From: Candidatus Acetothermia bacterium
Lineage (GTDB): Bacteria; Bipolaricaulota; Bipolaricaulia; Bipolaricaulales; Bipolaricaulaceae
Assembly: GCA_003566155.1 (NCBI GenBank)
Contig: PXEP01000198.1
Location: 1-33,749, forward strand
DNA length: 33,749 nt
Direction of reading: 5' to 3'
Part shown: positions 18,197-27,064 of the stretch, piece by piece
Position numbering within the stretch: position 1 is the stretch's first letter
How the letters are laid out: each line of letters begins with the position of its first letter
Program-made: the position numbers and the translations under genes
The notes under the pieces: generated by a model
Told to the model about the DNA's origin: nothing
The model's database searches: none
Seen by the model: the letters and a program-made list of their open reading frames with translations, nothing else

Positions 18197-18853
18197 ATGA
18201 GAAGGAAGCTGGTCGGCGCGGCGGTTGGGTTGTTGGTCTGTGCACTGTTTGTCGGCTCTGCTATGGCCCTCGACCGGGTCATCGGCGAGACGGAGATCAG
18301 TCTCAATGGGGAGAGGGAGCACGTCAGGACGCAGGAGACGAACCTGGGGAACCTGGTATGCGATGTCCTGCGTTACTACACAGGCGCAGATGTGGCAGTC
18401 TATAACGGCGGTGGAATCAGGGCTTCGGCTGACCTTGGGGAGATCACGTTGGAGAAGGCGATGGAGATCTTGGCCTTCAACAACAACGTGGTGACGTTGG
18501 AGGTAACGGGCGCCCAGATCATCGCGGCGCTGGAGCACGGGGTCGGCTCGTATGGTTTCGTGTCCGGGAAATTCCTCCAAGTGAGCGGCCTTAGGTTCTA
18601 CATCGATTCCGCCCAGCCGGAAGGAAGCAGGGTCACGGACGTGTTTGTCCACGGTGAAGCCATCGATCCCGAAGGCACGTACACACTCGCCACCAACGAT
18701 TATCTCGCCGCCGGCGGGGACGGATACGACATGTTGGCGGACGCCGAGGAGATCGCGGTCGCTGACATGACGGACCAAGAGATGTTCATTGCCTATCTAC
18801 AGGAGTACAGTCCTGTGTTCCCCTTGGTTGAGGGACGTATCGTAGTACGGTAA
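18197..18853 (+). CDS. Exported 5'-nucleotidase C-terminal domain protein (stand-alone)
   Basis: Signal peptide; ETNLGNLVCDVLRYYTGADVAVYNGGGIRASADLGEITLEKAMEILAFNNNVVTLEVTGAQI; TLATNDYLAAGGDGY. Confidence 0.93.
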   Translation: MRRKLVGAAVGLLVCALFVGSAMALDRVIGETEISLNGEREHVRTQETNLGNLVCDVLRYYTGADVAVYNGGGIRASADLGEITLEKAMEILAFNNNVVTLEVTGAQIIAALEHGVGSYGFVSGKFLQVSGLRFYIDSAQPEGSRVTDVFVHGEAIDPEGTYTLATNDYLAAGGDGYDMLADAEEIAVADMTDQEMFIAYLQEYSPVFPLVEGRIVVR

Positions 18854-18885
18854 CTGCAGGATTGAGAACACTGAGGGGTTGATGA

Positions 18886-18925
18886 GCGCCTGCCGGGGGT
18901 GAGGCTCCCCGGCAGGCGCGTCTTT
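18886..18925 (+). terminator. Rho-independent terminator
   Basis: GCGCCTGCCGGGG-gtgaggct-CCCCGGCAGGCGC-gtcTTTTT. Confidence 0.92.
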
Positions 18926-19009
18926 TTCCGCTCTGCTGTGGCCGGTCGGCTATACTATGGATACGGAACATAAGCTGTGTCTTGCGACCAGCCAAAGGAG
19001 GGATACGGG

Positions 19010-19930
19010 ATGAGAGAGAGAGGATTGCGTGTAGTGGTGTTGGGCTTGGCCCTGCTGGTAGCGGCAGCGACCGCTGTTTGGGGAGAGCCTGTTGATCTGT
19101 TGATCCTTCATACCAACGATATACACGGACGTATCGAGATCGATGAGGGTTTGCTAGGGATGCCGTATATCAGCTCGCTGATCCAGTACTACCGTGGGCA
19201 GTATGAGAACGTCCTGGTGCTGGACGCCGGGGATACCATCCATGGACGTCCGATAACCGACCGGCTGGACGGCGAAAGTGCCGTGTTGGCCATGAACTTG
19301 GCTGGATACGACGTAATGGTTGCCGGAAACCACGATTTCAACTTCGGGTACCAGCAGCTTGTGGAGCTGGAAGAAGAGATGATGGAGTTCCAGCTTCTGT
19401 CAGCGAACGTGTACAAGGGCGACGGACCGCTGCTTACGCCGTATGTCGTTAAAGAAGTGGGCGACTACACCATAGGCATATTCGGGCTGACGACCGACTC
19501 CGTATCGACCCACCCGGACAACGTGGTGGGCCTGGAATTCCGAAGCGCCATGGACGCCGCCCGCACGTACACCGCCCTGCTTCGCGATGAATACAACGTT
19601 GACCTGGTGATCGCTCTTAGCCACGTGGGCGTGCACGTTTCCGAGCCCATAGCCGCCCAGGTCGAAGGCATAGACCTCATTGTTGACGGCCACAGCCACA
19701 CACTCCTCCGCGAGGGCAGATGGGTGGGCGAGACGCTGATCGTCCAGGCCCAGGAGTACAGCAAGTACATGGGCAAAGTGGAAATCAACATGAGCGGGGA
19801 GAGGCTGGTTATGGAGGCTTCTTTGATCTCAGCGGCGGCCGCCAGAGAGTTGGTCGACCCCGACCCCGATATGATCGAACTTCTAGAGGAAGCACGCGAC
19901 GAGATCATCCGCAGAATGTTCGGAGACTAG
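19010..19930 (+). CDS. Exported metallophosphatase (5'-nucleotidase N-terminal domain, stand-alone)
   Basis: Signal peptide; LLILHTNDIHGRI, VLDAGDTIHG, VAGNHDFNFGY, VDGHSHT; AAAGGAGGG SD. Confidence 0.93.
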   Translation: MRERGLRVVVLGLALLVAAATAVWGEPVDLLILHTNDIHGRIEIDEGLLGMPYISSLIQYYRGQYENVLVLDAGDTIHGRPITDRLDGESAVLAMNLAGYDVMVAGNHDFNFGYQQLVELEEEMMEFQLLSANVYKGDGPLLTPYVVKEVGDYTIGIFGLTTDSVSTHPDNVVGLEFRSAMDAARTYTALLRDEYNVDLVIALSHVGVHVSEPIAAQVEGIDLIVDGHSHTLLREGRWVGETLIVQAQEYSKYMGKVEINMSGERLVMEASLISAAAARELVDPDPDMIELLEEARDEIIRRMFGD

Positions 19931-19940
19931 CTCAATCGTT

Positions 19941-20029
19941 TAACGGGGACAGTTTAACGGGGACAGTCCCCCGGGTGTAGGATAAGGGGACTGTCCCCCT
20001 AACAGCTTCCGTGGGGACAGTCCCCCTAC
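19941..20029. repeat. REP-like repeat cluster B
   Basis: ACGGGGACAGTTTAACGGGGACAGTCCCCC...AGGGGACTGTCCCCCT...TGGGGACAGTCCCCCT. Confidence 0.93.
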
Positions 20030-20051
20030 CCGCCTACCCGATGCACGTCAA

Positions 20052-20094
20052 TTGACGGTAGTCCACATAAGGTGCTATACTCGAAACGGTTCGA
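20052..20094 (+). promoter_or_regulatory. Promoter TTGACG-N18-TATACT with overlapping LacI-type operator TCGAAACGGTTCGA
   Basis: -35 at 20052-20057, -10 at 20076-20081; near-palindrome 20081-20094 with central CG. Confidence 0.65.
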
Positions 20095-20127
20095 TTGAGC
20101 AAAGCGCGATCCTGTGGAGGTGGGCGC

Positions 20128-21252
20128 GTGACCATTCGGGATGTAGCGCGGCGAGCTGGTGTGGCTGTATCCACTGCCTCCCTGGCGTTGAACGGAAAGC
20201 CTAACGTCAGTCCTGAAGTGGCACGAAGAGTGCGCCGCGCAGCTCTTGAGCTCGGCTACAAACCCAACGCCGTTGCCCGCAGCTTGAAGACCCGCCGCAC
20301 CCAACTTATCAGCCTGGTAGTGGCCGATGTGACCAATCCCTTCTTCTCCGCAATGGCCCGCGGTGCCGAGGAGGCCCTCTCCCGACGTGGTTACAGTCTG
20401 ATTATCTGTAACACCGACGAAGACGCAGCCAAGGAAGCGCAGCTTCTGGATGTCTGTCTGCACAAGAAGGTCGACGGCGTACTGCTGGTGCCCACGGGGG
20501 AGCAGCACGCGGCCATTCGGGCGCTGGCCGAGGAAAGCCGACCGTTGGTCCTCCTCGACAGGCTGGCGCCGTGGATGGACGCCGACGCGGTCCTTTCGGA
20601 CAACATCGGAGGGGCATATGCTGCAACCCAACATCTCATCGAAACAGGGCACCGGCGGATCGGGCTGATCGCAGGCCATGTATTGGTCTCTGCCATTCGC
20701 GAGCGTGTGGCCGGTCACGTACGTGCGTTGCGCGACCATGGGATCAGACGTAACAAGGAGTTGACCGTCTGGGCTGGCCATACCAGCCGCGGCGGGTACG
20801 AGGCCTGTCTCGAGCTTCTTAAGCTCGAACCGCCACCTACGGCCATCTTCAGTGCAAACAACCTCATGGTCCGCGGGGCGATGATCGCCGTGCGGGAACT
20901 AGGCCTGACTTGGCCGGACGATGTTTCGCTCATCGGGTTCGATGACTTCGAAGAGGCGGAGCTTGTCACCCCTCCGGTCACAGCGGTTGCACAGCAGCCG
21001 TTCCAGATGGGCTTGCGGGCTGGGGAGCTCCTCCTCGATCGCCTGGAAAGGGGAAACTCCCCAACAGAGAGACGACAGCTTAGGCTGGAGACCAGCCTGG
21101 TCCATAGAGGTTCAGTCGCCACACCACACGCCGGCTGTGAGGAGGTGATAGAGGAAGCAAAGCGCACGACCTGTCCCCCGCATGGCGTGGGGGGAGCCGA
21201 GCACAAAGCCTTACATGACGTTCAGTACCAAGGAGGTATAGGAAATGCGTAA
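20128..21252 (+). CDS. LacI family transcriptional regulator
   Basis: MTIRDVARRAGVAVSTASLALNGKPNVSPEVARRVRRAALELGYKPNAVARSLKT; GTG start after GTGGAGGTG. Confidence 0.95.
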   Translation: MTIRDVARRAGVAVSTASLALNGKPNVSPEVARRVRRAALELGYKPNAVARSLKTRRTQLISLVVADVTNPFFSAMARGAEEALSRRGYSLIICNTDEDAAKEAQLLDVCLHKKVDGVLLVPTGEQHAAIRALAEESRPLVLLDRLAPWMDADAVLSDNIGGAYAATQHLIETGHRRIGLIAGHVLVSAIRERVAGHVRALRDHGIRRNKELTVWAGHTSRGGYEACLELLKLEPPPTAIFSANNLMVRGAMIAVRELGLTWPDDVSLIGFDDFEEAELVTPPVTAVAQQPFQMGLRAGELLLDRLERGNSPTERRQLRLETSLVHRGSVATPHAGCEEVIEEAKRTTCPPHGVGGAEHKALHDVQYQGGIGNA

Positions 21253-22498
21253 GCTCATGGTATGGCTGATGGTTGCTGGACTGCTGTTAAGCGGCAGCGC
21301 GATCGGCTGGGCAGCTGACGAGGACCTCACGGGGACATTGGAGATCGTCCACTGGTGGACCGCCGGTGGCGAACGGGAAGCCATGGACGCTCTGTACGAT
21401 GTGTTCCGGGATCGCTATCCGTTGGTGTCGCTCATCGACGCCAGCATTTCGGGCGGCGCCGGTATCGCCGCGCGTGCCGTCTTGATTTCCCGCATTGTCG
21501 GTGGGAGGCCCCCGGGGACGTTCCAGGTGCACGCCGGCGCGGGCACCATCGATCCGTACGCCGAGCCGGGCTTTCTGGAACCGATCACCTTCATCTATGA
21601 GGAAGAGGGCTGGGTGGATGTGTTCCCCGAGCCCTTGCTGGACATGCTGCGCTTCGACGGGGAATACTGGAACGTGCCGGTGAACATCCACCGCAGCAAC
21701 GTCCTGTGGTACAACAGTGCCATCTTCGAGGAGCACGGCCTGGAGCCGCCGGCAACCATGGACGACTTCTTCGATGTGGCTGAGGAGCTGGAAGCGGCGG
21801 GTATCATCCCGTTGGCTCTTGGTGAGACCTGGACCGTCGTCCACCTATTGGAGACGGTGCTGCTCGGAACGCTGGGTCCGGAGGCCTACGACGGCCTGTG
21901 GGACGGCACCACCGACTGGGGCAGCAACGAGGTCCGCGATGCCCTGGTCTACTTCGACCGGATGCTGGACTACGTGAACCCGGACTTCTCCGCCCTGTCC
22001 TGGGACGAGGCGAGTGGACTGGTCGTCGACGGGGACGCCGCGATGAACATCATGGGCGACTGGGCGCACGGCTACTTCATGGCCCAAGGCTGGACGCCGG
22101 GCGTGGAGTATGGCTGGCAGCCCACGCCGGGAACGGCCGGTGCTTTCCAGGCCCTGTCCGATACGTTCGTCCTGCCCCAAGATGCCCCCGATCGGGATGT
22201 CGTCGTCGCCTGGCTGCGTACTGTGGGTACGCGCGAGGCCCAGGACGCGTTCAACCCGATCAAGGGTTCGATCTCCGCTCGTGTCGACGCCGACCGGGAC
22301 GCATACGACGTGTACCAAGAGTCGGCGATGGATGACTTCGCCCAGGACGCGATCGTACCCAGCTTGCAGCACGGAGCGGCCGCCAGTCCTGAATGGATGG
22401 ACGATTTCATCAGCGCGGTGGGCTCGTTCGTGGCCCATCGTGATGTGGACACGTTGCATAACGATCTGGTCGCTTCCGCGGAGGAGGCGTTGGACTAG
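21245..22498 (+). CDS. Sugar ABC transporter substrate-binding protein
   Basis: Signal peptide; GTLEIVHWWTAGGEREAMDALYDVFRDRYP; downstream permeases; SD AAGGAGG. Confidence 0.93.
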   Translation: MRKLMVWLMVAGLLLSGSAIGWAADEDLTGTLEIVHWWTAGGEREAMDALYDVFRDRYPLVSLIDASISGGAGIAARAVLISRIVGGRPPGTFQVHAGAGTIDPYAEPGFLEPITFIYEEEGWVDVFPEPLLDMLRFDGEYWNVPVNIHRSNVLWYNSAIFEEHGLEPPATMDDFFDVAEELEAAGIIPLALGETWTVVHLLETVLLGTLGPEAYDGLWDGTTDWGSNEVRDALVYFDRMLDYVNPDFSALSWDEASGLVVDGDAAMNIMGDWAHGYFMAQGWTPGVEYGWQPTPGTAGAFQALSDTFVLPQDAPDRDVVVAWLRTVGTREAQDAFNPIKGSISARVDADRDAYDVYQESAMDDFAQDAIVPSLQHGAAASPEWMDDFISAVGSFVAHRDVDTLHNDLVASAEEALD

Positions 22499-22569
22499 GC
22501 TAGAACCCTGGCCGTCAAGGGGGCGCGGGGCCCGGCGTCCCGCGTCCCCTTGGCAAGGGAGCGTGGAGC

Positions 22570-23472
22570 ATGGGCCGAAAGCGCAAGGATCGCCTGGGCG
22601 CGCTAGCGCTGCTTCTGCCCTCGGCGGCGGCGATCGGGGTGTTCGTGTACGGCTTCGTTGGCTGGACGGTGCGGGTGTCTATGTCGGACTGGCGAGGAAT
22701 CATGCCCGACTACACCTTCATCGGGTTTCAGAACTTCATGACCCTGTTCCAGCAGGACCGCTTCCAGACGAACATGTGGAACACCCTTGTATTCACGGTT
22801 GCGTTCATCATCGTGTGTCTGCTGTTGGGGCTGCTGCTGGCTGTCCTTCTCGACCGCAGTATGCGTGGCGAGTGGCTGTTCAGGACCATCTTCCTCTTCC
22901 CCATGGCCATTTCGTTTGTGGTCACCGGGGTGGTGTGGCGGTGGCTTCTGAACCCGGTCATGGAGGGGACACGACTGACGGGGCTCAATCTACTGTTACA
23001 CGAGATCGGCCTCGGGGCTCTCGCGAGCCCGTGGCACATGCATCCCACCTGGGGGATGCTGGCCATCGCTCTGGCGGCAACGTGGCAGCTTTCCGGCTAC
23101 GTGATGGCGTTGTACTTGGCTGGCATACGAGGCATTCCTGAGCAGCTCCGCGAGTCGGCGCGGGTGGACGGGGCCAGCGAGTGGCAGATCTACCGCCGTG
23201 TTGTGCTGCCTATGCTCCGGCCGGTTACGTTGGGCGCGGTGGTGATCCTTGGGCACATCTCGCTCAAGATCTTCGACCTTATCATGGCCATCTCGCCCGA
23301 AGGCGGGCGGGGCTTCTCCGTAGAGGTCCCGGCGATGAACATGTGGTTCACCACCTTCCGTGGCCTCAGGTTCGGGCGTGGGGCGGCGATCGCTGTGATC
23401 CTGTTTGTGATGGTTTCTTTGCTTGTGATCCCCTATCTCCGCTACAGCCTACGTAGGGAGGTAGAGCGATGA
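22570..23472 (+). CDS. Sugar ABC transporter permease (MalF-like)
   Basis: Six TM-like segments; EAA-loop-like EQLRESARVDGASEWQIYRRVVLPML. Confidence 0.93.
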   Translation: MGRKRKDRLGALALLLPSAAAIGVFVYGFVGWTVRVSMSDWRGIMPDYTFIGFQNFMTLFQQDRFQTNMWNTLVFTVAFIIVCLLLGLLLAVLLDRSMRGEWLFRTIFLFPMAISFVVTGVVWRWLLNPVMEGTRLTGLNLLLHEIGLGALASPWHMHPTWGMLAIALAATWQLSGYVMALYLAGIRGIPEQLRESARVDGASEWQIYRRVVLPMLRPVTLGAVVILGHISLKIFDLIMAISPEGGRGFSVEVPAMNMWFTTFRGLRFGRGAAIAVILFVMVSLLVIPYLRYSLRREVER

Positions 23473-24293
23473 GGGCCCGGCGGGCGTTTAGGCAAAGCTG
23501 GCACTACTTGCTGCTTGCGGCGGCGGCGGCGTTCTTTCTCATGCCTGTGTACGTGATGCTGGTCACTGGGTTGAAGCCGTTTGCCGAGGTGGCCTTGCCC
23601 CGGATGTGGCACCTGCCCCAGCAGCTCAGCTTCGACAACTTCGCGGCCGCGTTCAACGTGCTTTCCGGGAACCTGTTCAACAGCCTGCTGGTGGCGATAC
23701 TGGGTGCGCTGGGCTCGGCGATGCTCGGGTCGCTGAACGGCTATGTCCTTTCCAAGTGGCGCTTCCGGGGTTCCAACTTTGTGTTCGGCGCGATGCTGTT
23801 TGGCATGTTCATCCCCTATCAGAGCGTGCTCATCCCGCTGGTTCGGTTCATGCAGGAGATCAACCTGTATGGCGGCCTGCCGGGGCTGATCCTGACGCAC
23901 ATCGTGTACGGGATCCCCATCACTACGCTCATCTTTCGTAACTACTTCGCCACCGTTCCCACCGAAGTGGTCGATTCGGCGCAGATCGACGGCGCTGGCG
24001 TGCTGGGGGTGTATCGGTACATCATGCTCCCCATCGCCATCCCCGGGTTCGCTGTGACCATCATCTGGCAGTTCACCCAGCTGTGGAACGACTTCTTGTT
24101 CGCCATCGCCCTGACCGAGCCGCGGCACTGGCCGGTGACCGTGGCCTTGCAAAACCTGGCCGGGGCTCGGGTGGTGGAGTGGAACGTCCAGATGGCAGGC
24201 GCCCTGCTGGCAGCGCTGCCCACTGTGCTTGTGTATATCATCTTGGGACGGTATTTCCTCCGCGGGCTCATGTCCGGCTCACTCAAGGGTTAG
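23469..24293 (+). CDS. Sugar ABC transporter permease (MalG-like)
   Basis: EVVDSAQIDGAGVLGVYRYIMLPIAIPGFAV; ATGA overlap with upstream gene. Confidence 0.93.
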   Translation: MRARRAFRQSWHYLLLAAAAAFFLMPVYVMLVTGLKPFAEVALPRMWHLPQQLSFDNFAAAFNVLSGNLFNSLLVAILGALGSAMLGSLNGYVLSKWRFRGSNFVFGAMLFGMFIPYQSVLIPLVRFMQEINLYGGLPGLILTHIVYGIPITTLIFRNYFATVPTEVVDSAQIDGAGVLGVYRYIMLPIAIPGFAVTIIWQFTQLWNDFLFAIALTEPRHWPVTVALQNLAGARVVEWNVQMAGALLAALPTVLVYIILGRYFLRGLMSGSLKG

Positions 24294-24339
24294 CCAGGCC
24301 CCGGCCGATCCCCGGTCCAGTTGGGAGTTCAGCGCGAAG

Positions 24340-24368
24340 TTGCGATCCATTCCGTATTCGTGTAGCAT
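24340..24368 (+). promoter_or_regulatory. Putative promoter TTGCGA-N17-TAGCAT for glyA
   Basis: Hexamers at 24340-24345 and 24363-24368 in the permease-glyA gap. Confidence 0.4.
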
Positions 24369-24390
24369 AGAGGGTATTGTTGCCTCTGCA

Positions 24391-24636
24391 GGCGGGGCAT
24401 GATGGACTGTGCCCGCCGCATGTCGAGGGCTCCACGGGGGAGGTTTCCCCGCTACTTGTGGGTGTTGTGCTAACCCGCTGCGAAAGAGCAAAGCCTCGAC
24501 ACTGGTCGGCGTAAGAGACGCCCGACCAGGCCTTAAGAAGCTGGAGGGATGAGCAGGTCGTGGTATGACGGAGGGGCGCGCAAGCGTCTCCATCCGCCCT
24601 AGCTACGTGTGCCATCCCGGGCGACCACCGGTCGCC
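24391..24636 (+). promoter_or_regulatory. Structured 5' leader of glyA (candidate riboswitch/attenuator, family unknown)
   Basis: Helices: GGCGGGGCA/TGCCCGCC; GTCGAGgGCT (24422-24431)/AGCCTCGAC (24492-24500) enclosing CGGGG/CCCCG and GGGT/ACCC; CTGGTCGGCGT-aagag-ACGcCCGACCAG (24502-24529); GGCGACC-acc-GGTCGCC (24620-24636). Confidence 0.45.
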
Positions 24637-24663
24637 GCTTCGCAAAACCGTGTAAGGGGGATC

Positions 24664-25995
24664 ATGAATAGCCAGAGAGGAAATGTGCAGACCATGCTGG
24701 AACAGGACCGCGAGCTCCGCCGGGCCATTGCCGGTGAGGAAGCGCGCCAGCAAGAGGGGTTAGAACTCATCCCCTCGGAGAACTACGTATCACGGGCGGT
24801 GCGGGAGGCGCTATCCTCCGCGCTGACCAACAAGTACGCTGAAGGCTACCCGGGCCGGCGCTACTACGGCGGTCAGGAGAACACCGACATCGTAGAGCGT
24901 ATTGCCATCGACCGGGCCAAGCGCCTGTTCGGGGCCCAGTACGCCAACGTGCAGCCCCTGTCGGGGGCGCCGGCCAACCTGGCCGTGTACGCGGCGTTGC
25001 TTAAGCCGGGGGACACCGTGCTGGGGATGGACCTCTCCCATGGCGGGCACCTTACTCACGGACACCCGGTGACCCTCCCGGCCAAGGTATACCGCTTCGT
25101 ACGCTATGCGATGAGCGACCCGGAGACGGGGGAGATCGACTACGAGGACATGCGCCGCACAGCGCTACGTGAGCAGCCGAAGATGATCCTGGCCGGATTC
25201 TCCGCCTACAGCCGAAACCTTGACTACCAAGCGTTTGTCGACATCGGCCGCGAGGTGGGCGCCTACGTCGTTGCTGACATCGCCCACATCGCCGGGCTGA
25301 TCGCAGGCCGTGCCCTTGAGAACCCGTTCGACTATGGCTTCGATGTGCTCACCACCACCACGCATAAGACGCTCCGTGGACCGCGCGGAGGGATGATCCT
25401 CGTGCGAGAGGACCGCGACATCGCCAAGAAGGTCAACAAGGCCGTGTTCCCCGGGCTGCAGGGTGGGCCGCACATGAACGTGATCGCGGCCAAGGCGGTG
25501 GCGTTCGGCGAAGCGCTGCACCCATCGTTTGCCTGCTACGCCCGCCAAGTGTGCTCCAACGCCAACGCGATGGCCCACATACTTGCCGCCCGCGGCGTGC
25601 GCATGATCGGCGGGGGGACGGACAACCACCTCATCCTGGCCGATGTGTACTCCTCGCTAGGCATATCTGGTGCTGAGGCCGAGGAACTGCTGGATAGCGT
25701 AGGGATCACGGTGAACAAGAACGTAATTGCCGATGATCAGCGCAAGGCGCTTGATCCTTCGGGGATTCGCCTGGGCACCCCTGCGCTCACGACGCGTGGC
25801 TTCGGTAAGGCCGATTGCGCGCGTGTAGCGCATCTCATTGTTGACACAATCGAGCAACGGGACGATAGCTCACGGCTTGAGGCCATTCGCCGCGAGGTCC
25901 GCGAGCTGGCCCGTGCGCACCCCATCCCGCAGGACTTCATTCCCACGCGCCAGGGTGTGCGCCTCGTCCGGCGCCCCCGCGTCCCCACCAGCTAA
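24664..25995 (+). CDS. glyA: Serine hydroxymethyltransferase
   Basis: LELIPSENYVSRAVREALSSALTNKYAEGYPGRRYYGGQENTDIVE; TTTTHKTLRGPRGGMIL. Start at ATG 24664 after AAGGGGG. Confidence 0.97.
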   Translation: MNSQRGNVQTMLEQDRELRRAIAGEEARQQEGLELIPSENYVSRAVREALSSALTNKYAEGYPGRRYYGGQENTDIVERIAIDRAKRLFGAQYANVQPLSGAPANLAVYAALLKPGDTVLGMDLSHGGHLTHGHPVTLPAKVYRFVRYAMSDPETGEIDYEDMRRTALREQPKMILAGFSAYSRNLDYQAFVDIGREVGAYVVADIAHIAGLIAGRALENPFDYGFDVLTTTTHKTLRGPRGGMILVREDRDIAKKVNKAVFPGLQGGPHMNVIAAKAVAFGEALHPSFACYARQVCSNANAMAHILAARGVRMIGGGTDNHLILADVYSSLGISGAEAEELLDSVGITVNKNVIADDQRKALDPSGIRLGTPALTTRGFGKADCARVAHLIVDTIEQRDDSSRLEAIRREVRELARAHPIPQDFIPTRQGVRLVRRPRVPTS

Positions 25996-25997
25996 TC

Positions 25998-26096
25998 CAC
26001 GGGGACAGTCCCCCAGGGGTAGGTAAAGGGGACAGGCCCCCCGGTGAGGTCGAAGGGGACAGTCCCCCACCTCTGATCGGCGGGGACTGTCCCCCT
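25998..26096. repeat. REP-like repeat cluster C (four copies)
   Basis: ACGGGGACAGTCCCCC, AAGGGGACAGGCCCCC, AAGGGGACAGTCCCCC, GCGGGGACTGTCCCCCT. Confidence 0.95.
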
Positions 26097-26101
26097 TTCG
26101 A

Positions 26102-26926
26102 CTATCCTTCTTCGACCACGAACTCCACGCACACGTAGGCGGGGCCTTCCTCGTGCAGGGTATCCCCCTCCACTCTGCCCTGAGTGGTTAGCGTCCCCTG
26201 CAGAGTGTAGGTTCCCGGACCGGGGAGCTCGCCTGTGTTGATGCGCTCGAAGTAGAGCGTGCCGTCCATGGTGTAGGTCTCCTCGCCCAAGGCCATGATA
26301 AATGCCTGGTCATCGGACCAGCGCCACACCTCGTCTCCGTCCTTGTACACAGCGAAGTCGTAACGCTGTCCGGTGTTGAACGCGAACGTGTGGTCAGCCG
26401 CGGTTGTGGTCACCACCATCGCAACCGGAAGCGACGCCCCCCAGGGCACTTCGTCCACAGTAGACAGGAGCACGACGAGGGGTGGGAAGTAGGGATTCTC
26501 ACAGTCGATGGCCGGTTCGGTAGGCGGGATGTCCCAGAAGTTGTTGTTATCGTCGACATGCTCGGTTACCTGGAACGAGTCCTGTAAGATAGTTTCCCCC
26601 TCGTAGGAGACCGTCACCATATATGTCCCACGGGAAAGCTCTCCCAGCGAAGCCTCTAACTCCCACGGCGTGGGTTCGGGGTCGCAGTCAGTATCGCGGG
26701 TGGCCAACCTTACGGTAATGAAGCTCCCCAGGCGGATGAGGGTGTACGAGGTGGGGACGCACGCGTCCGGCCACACGCCGGACAACACGAGGGTCACCTC
26801 CTCGTCCTCCACGGGGGTAGGCGGGATCGTCTCCATACTTATCTCTTCGACTTGCTCTGCGTCGAATGCCAGGCCCATGGTCCCGAAGACCAACAGCCCC
26901 AGCAACACAGCTAACAGTTTGCGCAT
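26102..26926 (-). CDS. Secreted protein with BsuPI (intracellular proteinase inhibitor-like) domain
   Basis: Signal peptide MRKLLAVLLGLLVFGTMGLA; HTFAFNTGQRYDFAVYKDGDEVWRWSDDQAFIMALGEETY resembles BsuPI; SD GAGGAGGTGA. Confidence 0.75.
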   Translation of the reverse strand: MRKLLAVLLGLLVFGTMGLAFDAEQVEEISMETIPPTPVEDEEVTLVLSGVWPDACVPTSYTLIRLGSFITVRLATRDTDCDPEPTPWELEASLGELSRGTYMVTVSYEGETILQDSFQVTEHVDDNNNFWDIPPTEPAIDCENPYFPPLVVLLSTVDEVPWGASLPVAMVVTTTAADHTFAFNTGQRYDFAVYKDGDEVWRWSDDQAFIMALGEETYTMDGTLYFERINTGELPGPGTYTLQGTLTTQGRVEGDTLHEEGPAYVCVEFVVEEG

Positions 26927-26977
26927 CGCTGCACTCACCTCCTCCTCCACCATAGCCGACTCCCGCTCACCGGAAAA

Positions 26978-27043
26978 GGGGGGGGACAGAGGGGGGGGGG
27001 CAGTCCCCCCTACCCAGGTAACGGGGACTGTCCCCGTCCCCCC
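26978..27043. repeat. REP-like repeat cluster D (degenerate, with long G-runs)
   Basis: GGGGGGGGACAGAGGGGGGGGGGCAGTCCCCCC followed by ACGGGGACTGTCCCCGTCCCCCC. Confidence 0.85.
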
Positions 27044-27055
27044 TTAGCGCGCTAA
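27044..27055. promoter_or_regulatory. Perfect 12-bp palindrome TTAGCGCGCTAA upstream of the epimerase gene
   Basis: Read directly; 9 nt before the ATG at 27065. Confidence 0.35.
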
Positions 27056-27064
27056 CATGGCCCT

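Noticed and set aside
24435-24500. Cobalamin or glycine riboswitch upstream of glyA
   Set aside because: CCCCGCTACT and CGAAAGAGCAA resemble pieces of those consensuses, but the remaining conserved blocks (e.g. GCCACTG/GGGAAGG; GGAGAG..CTCTCAGG) are missing, so no named family is assigned.
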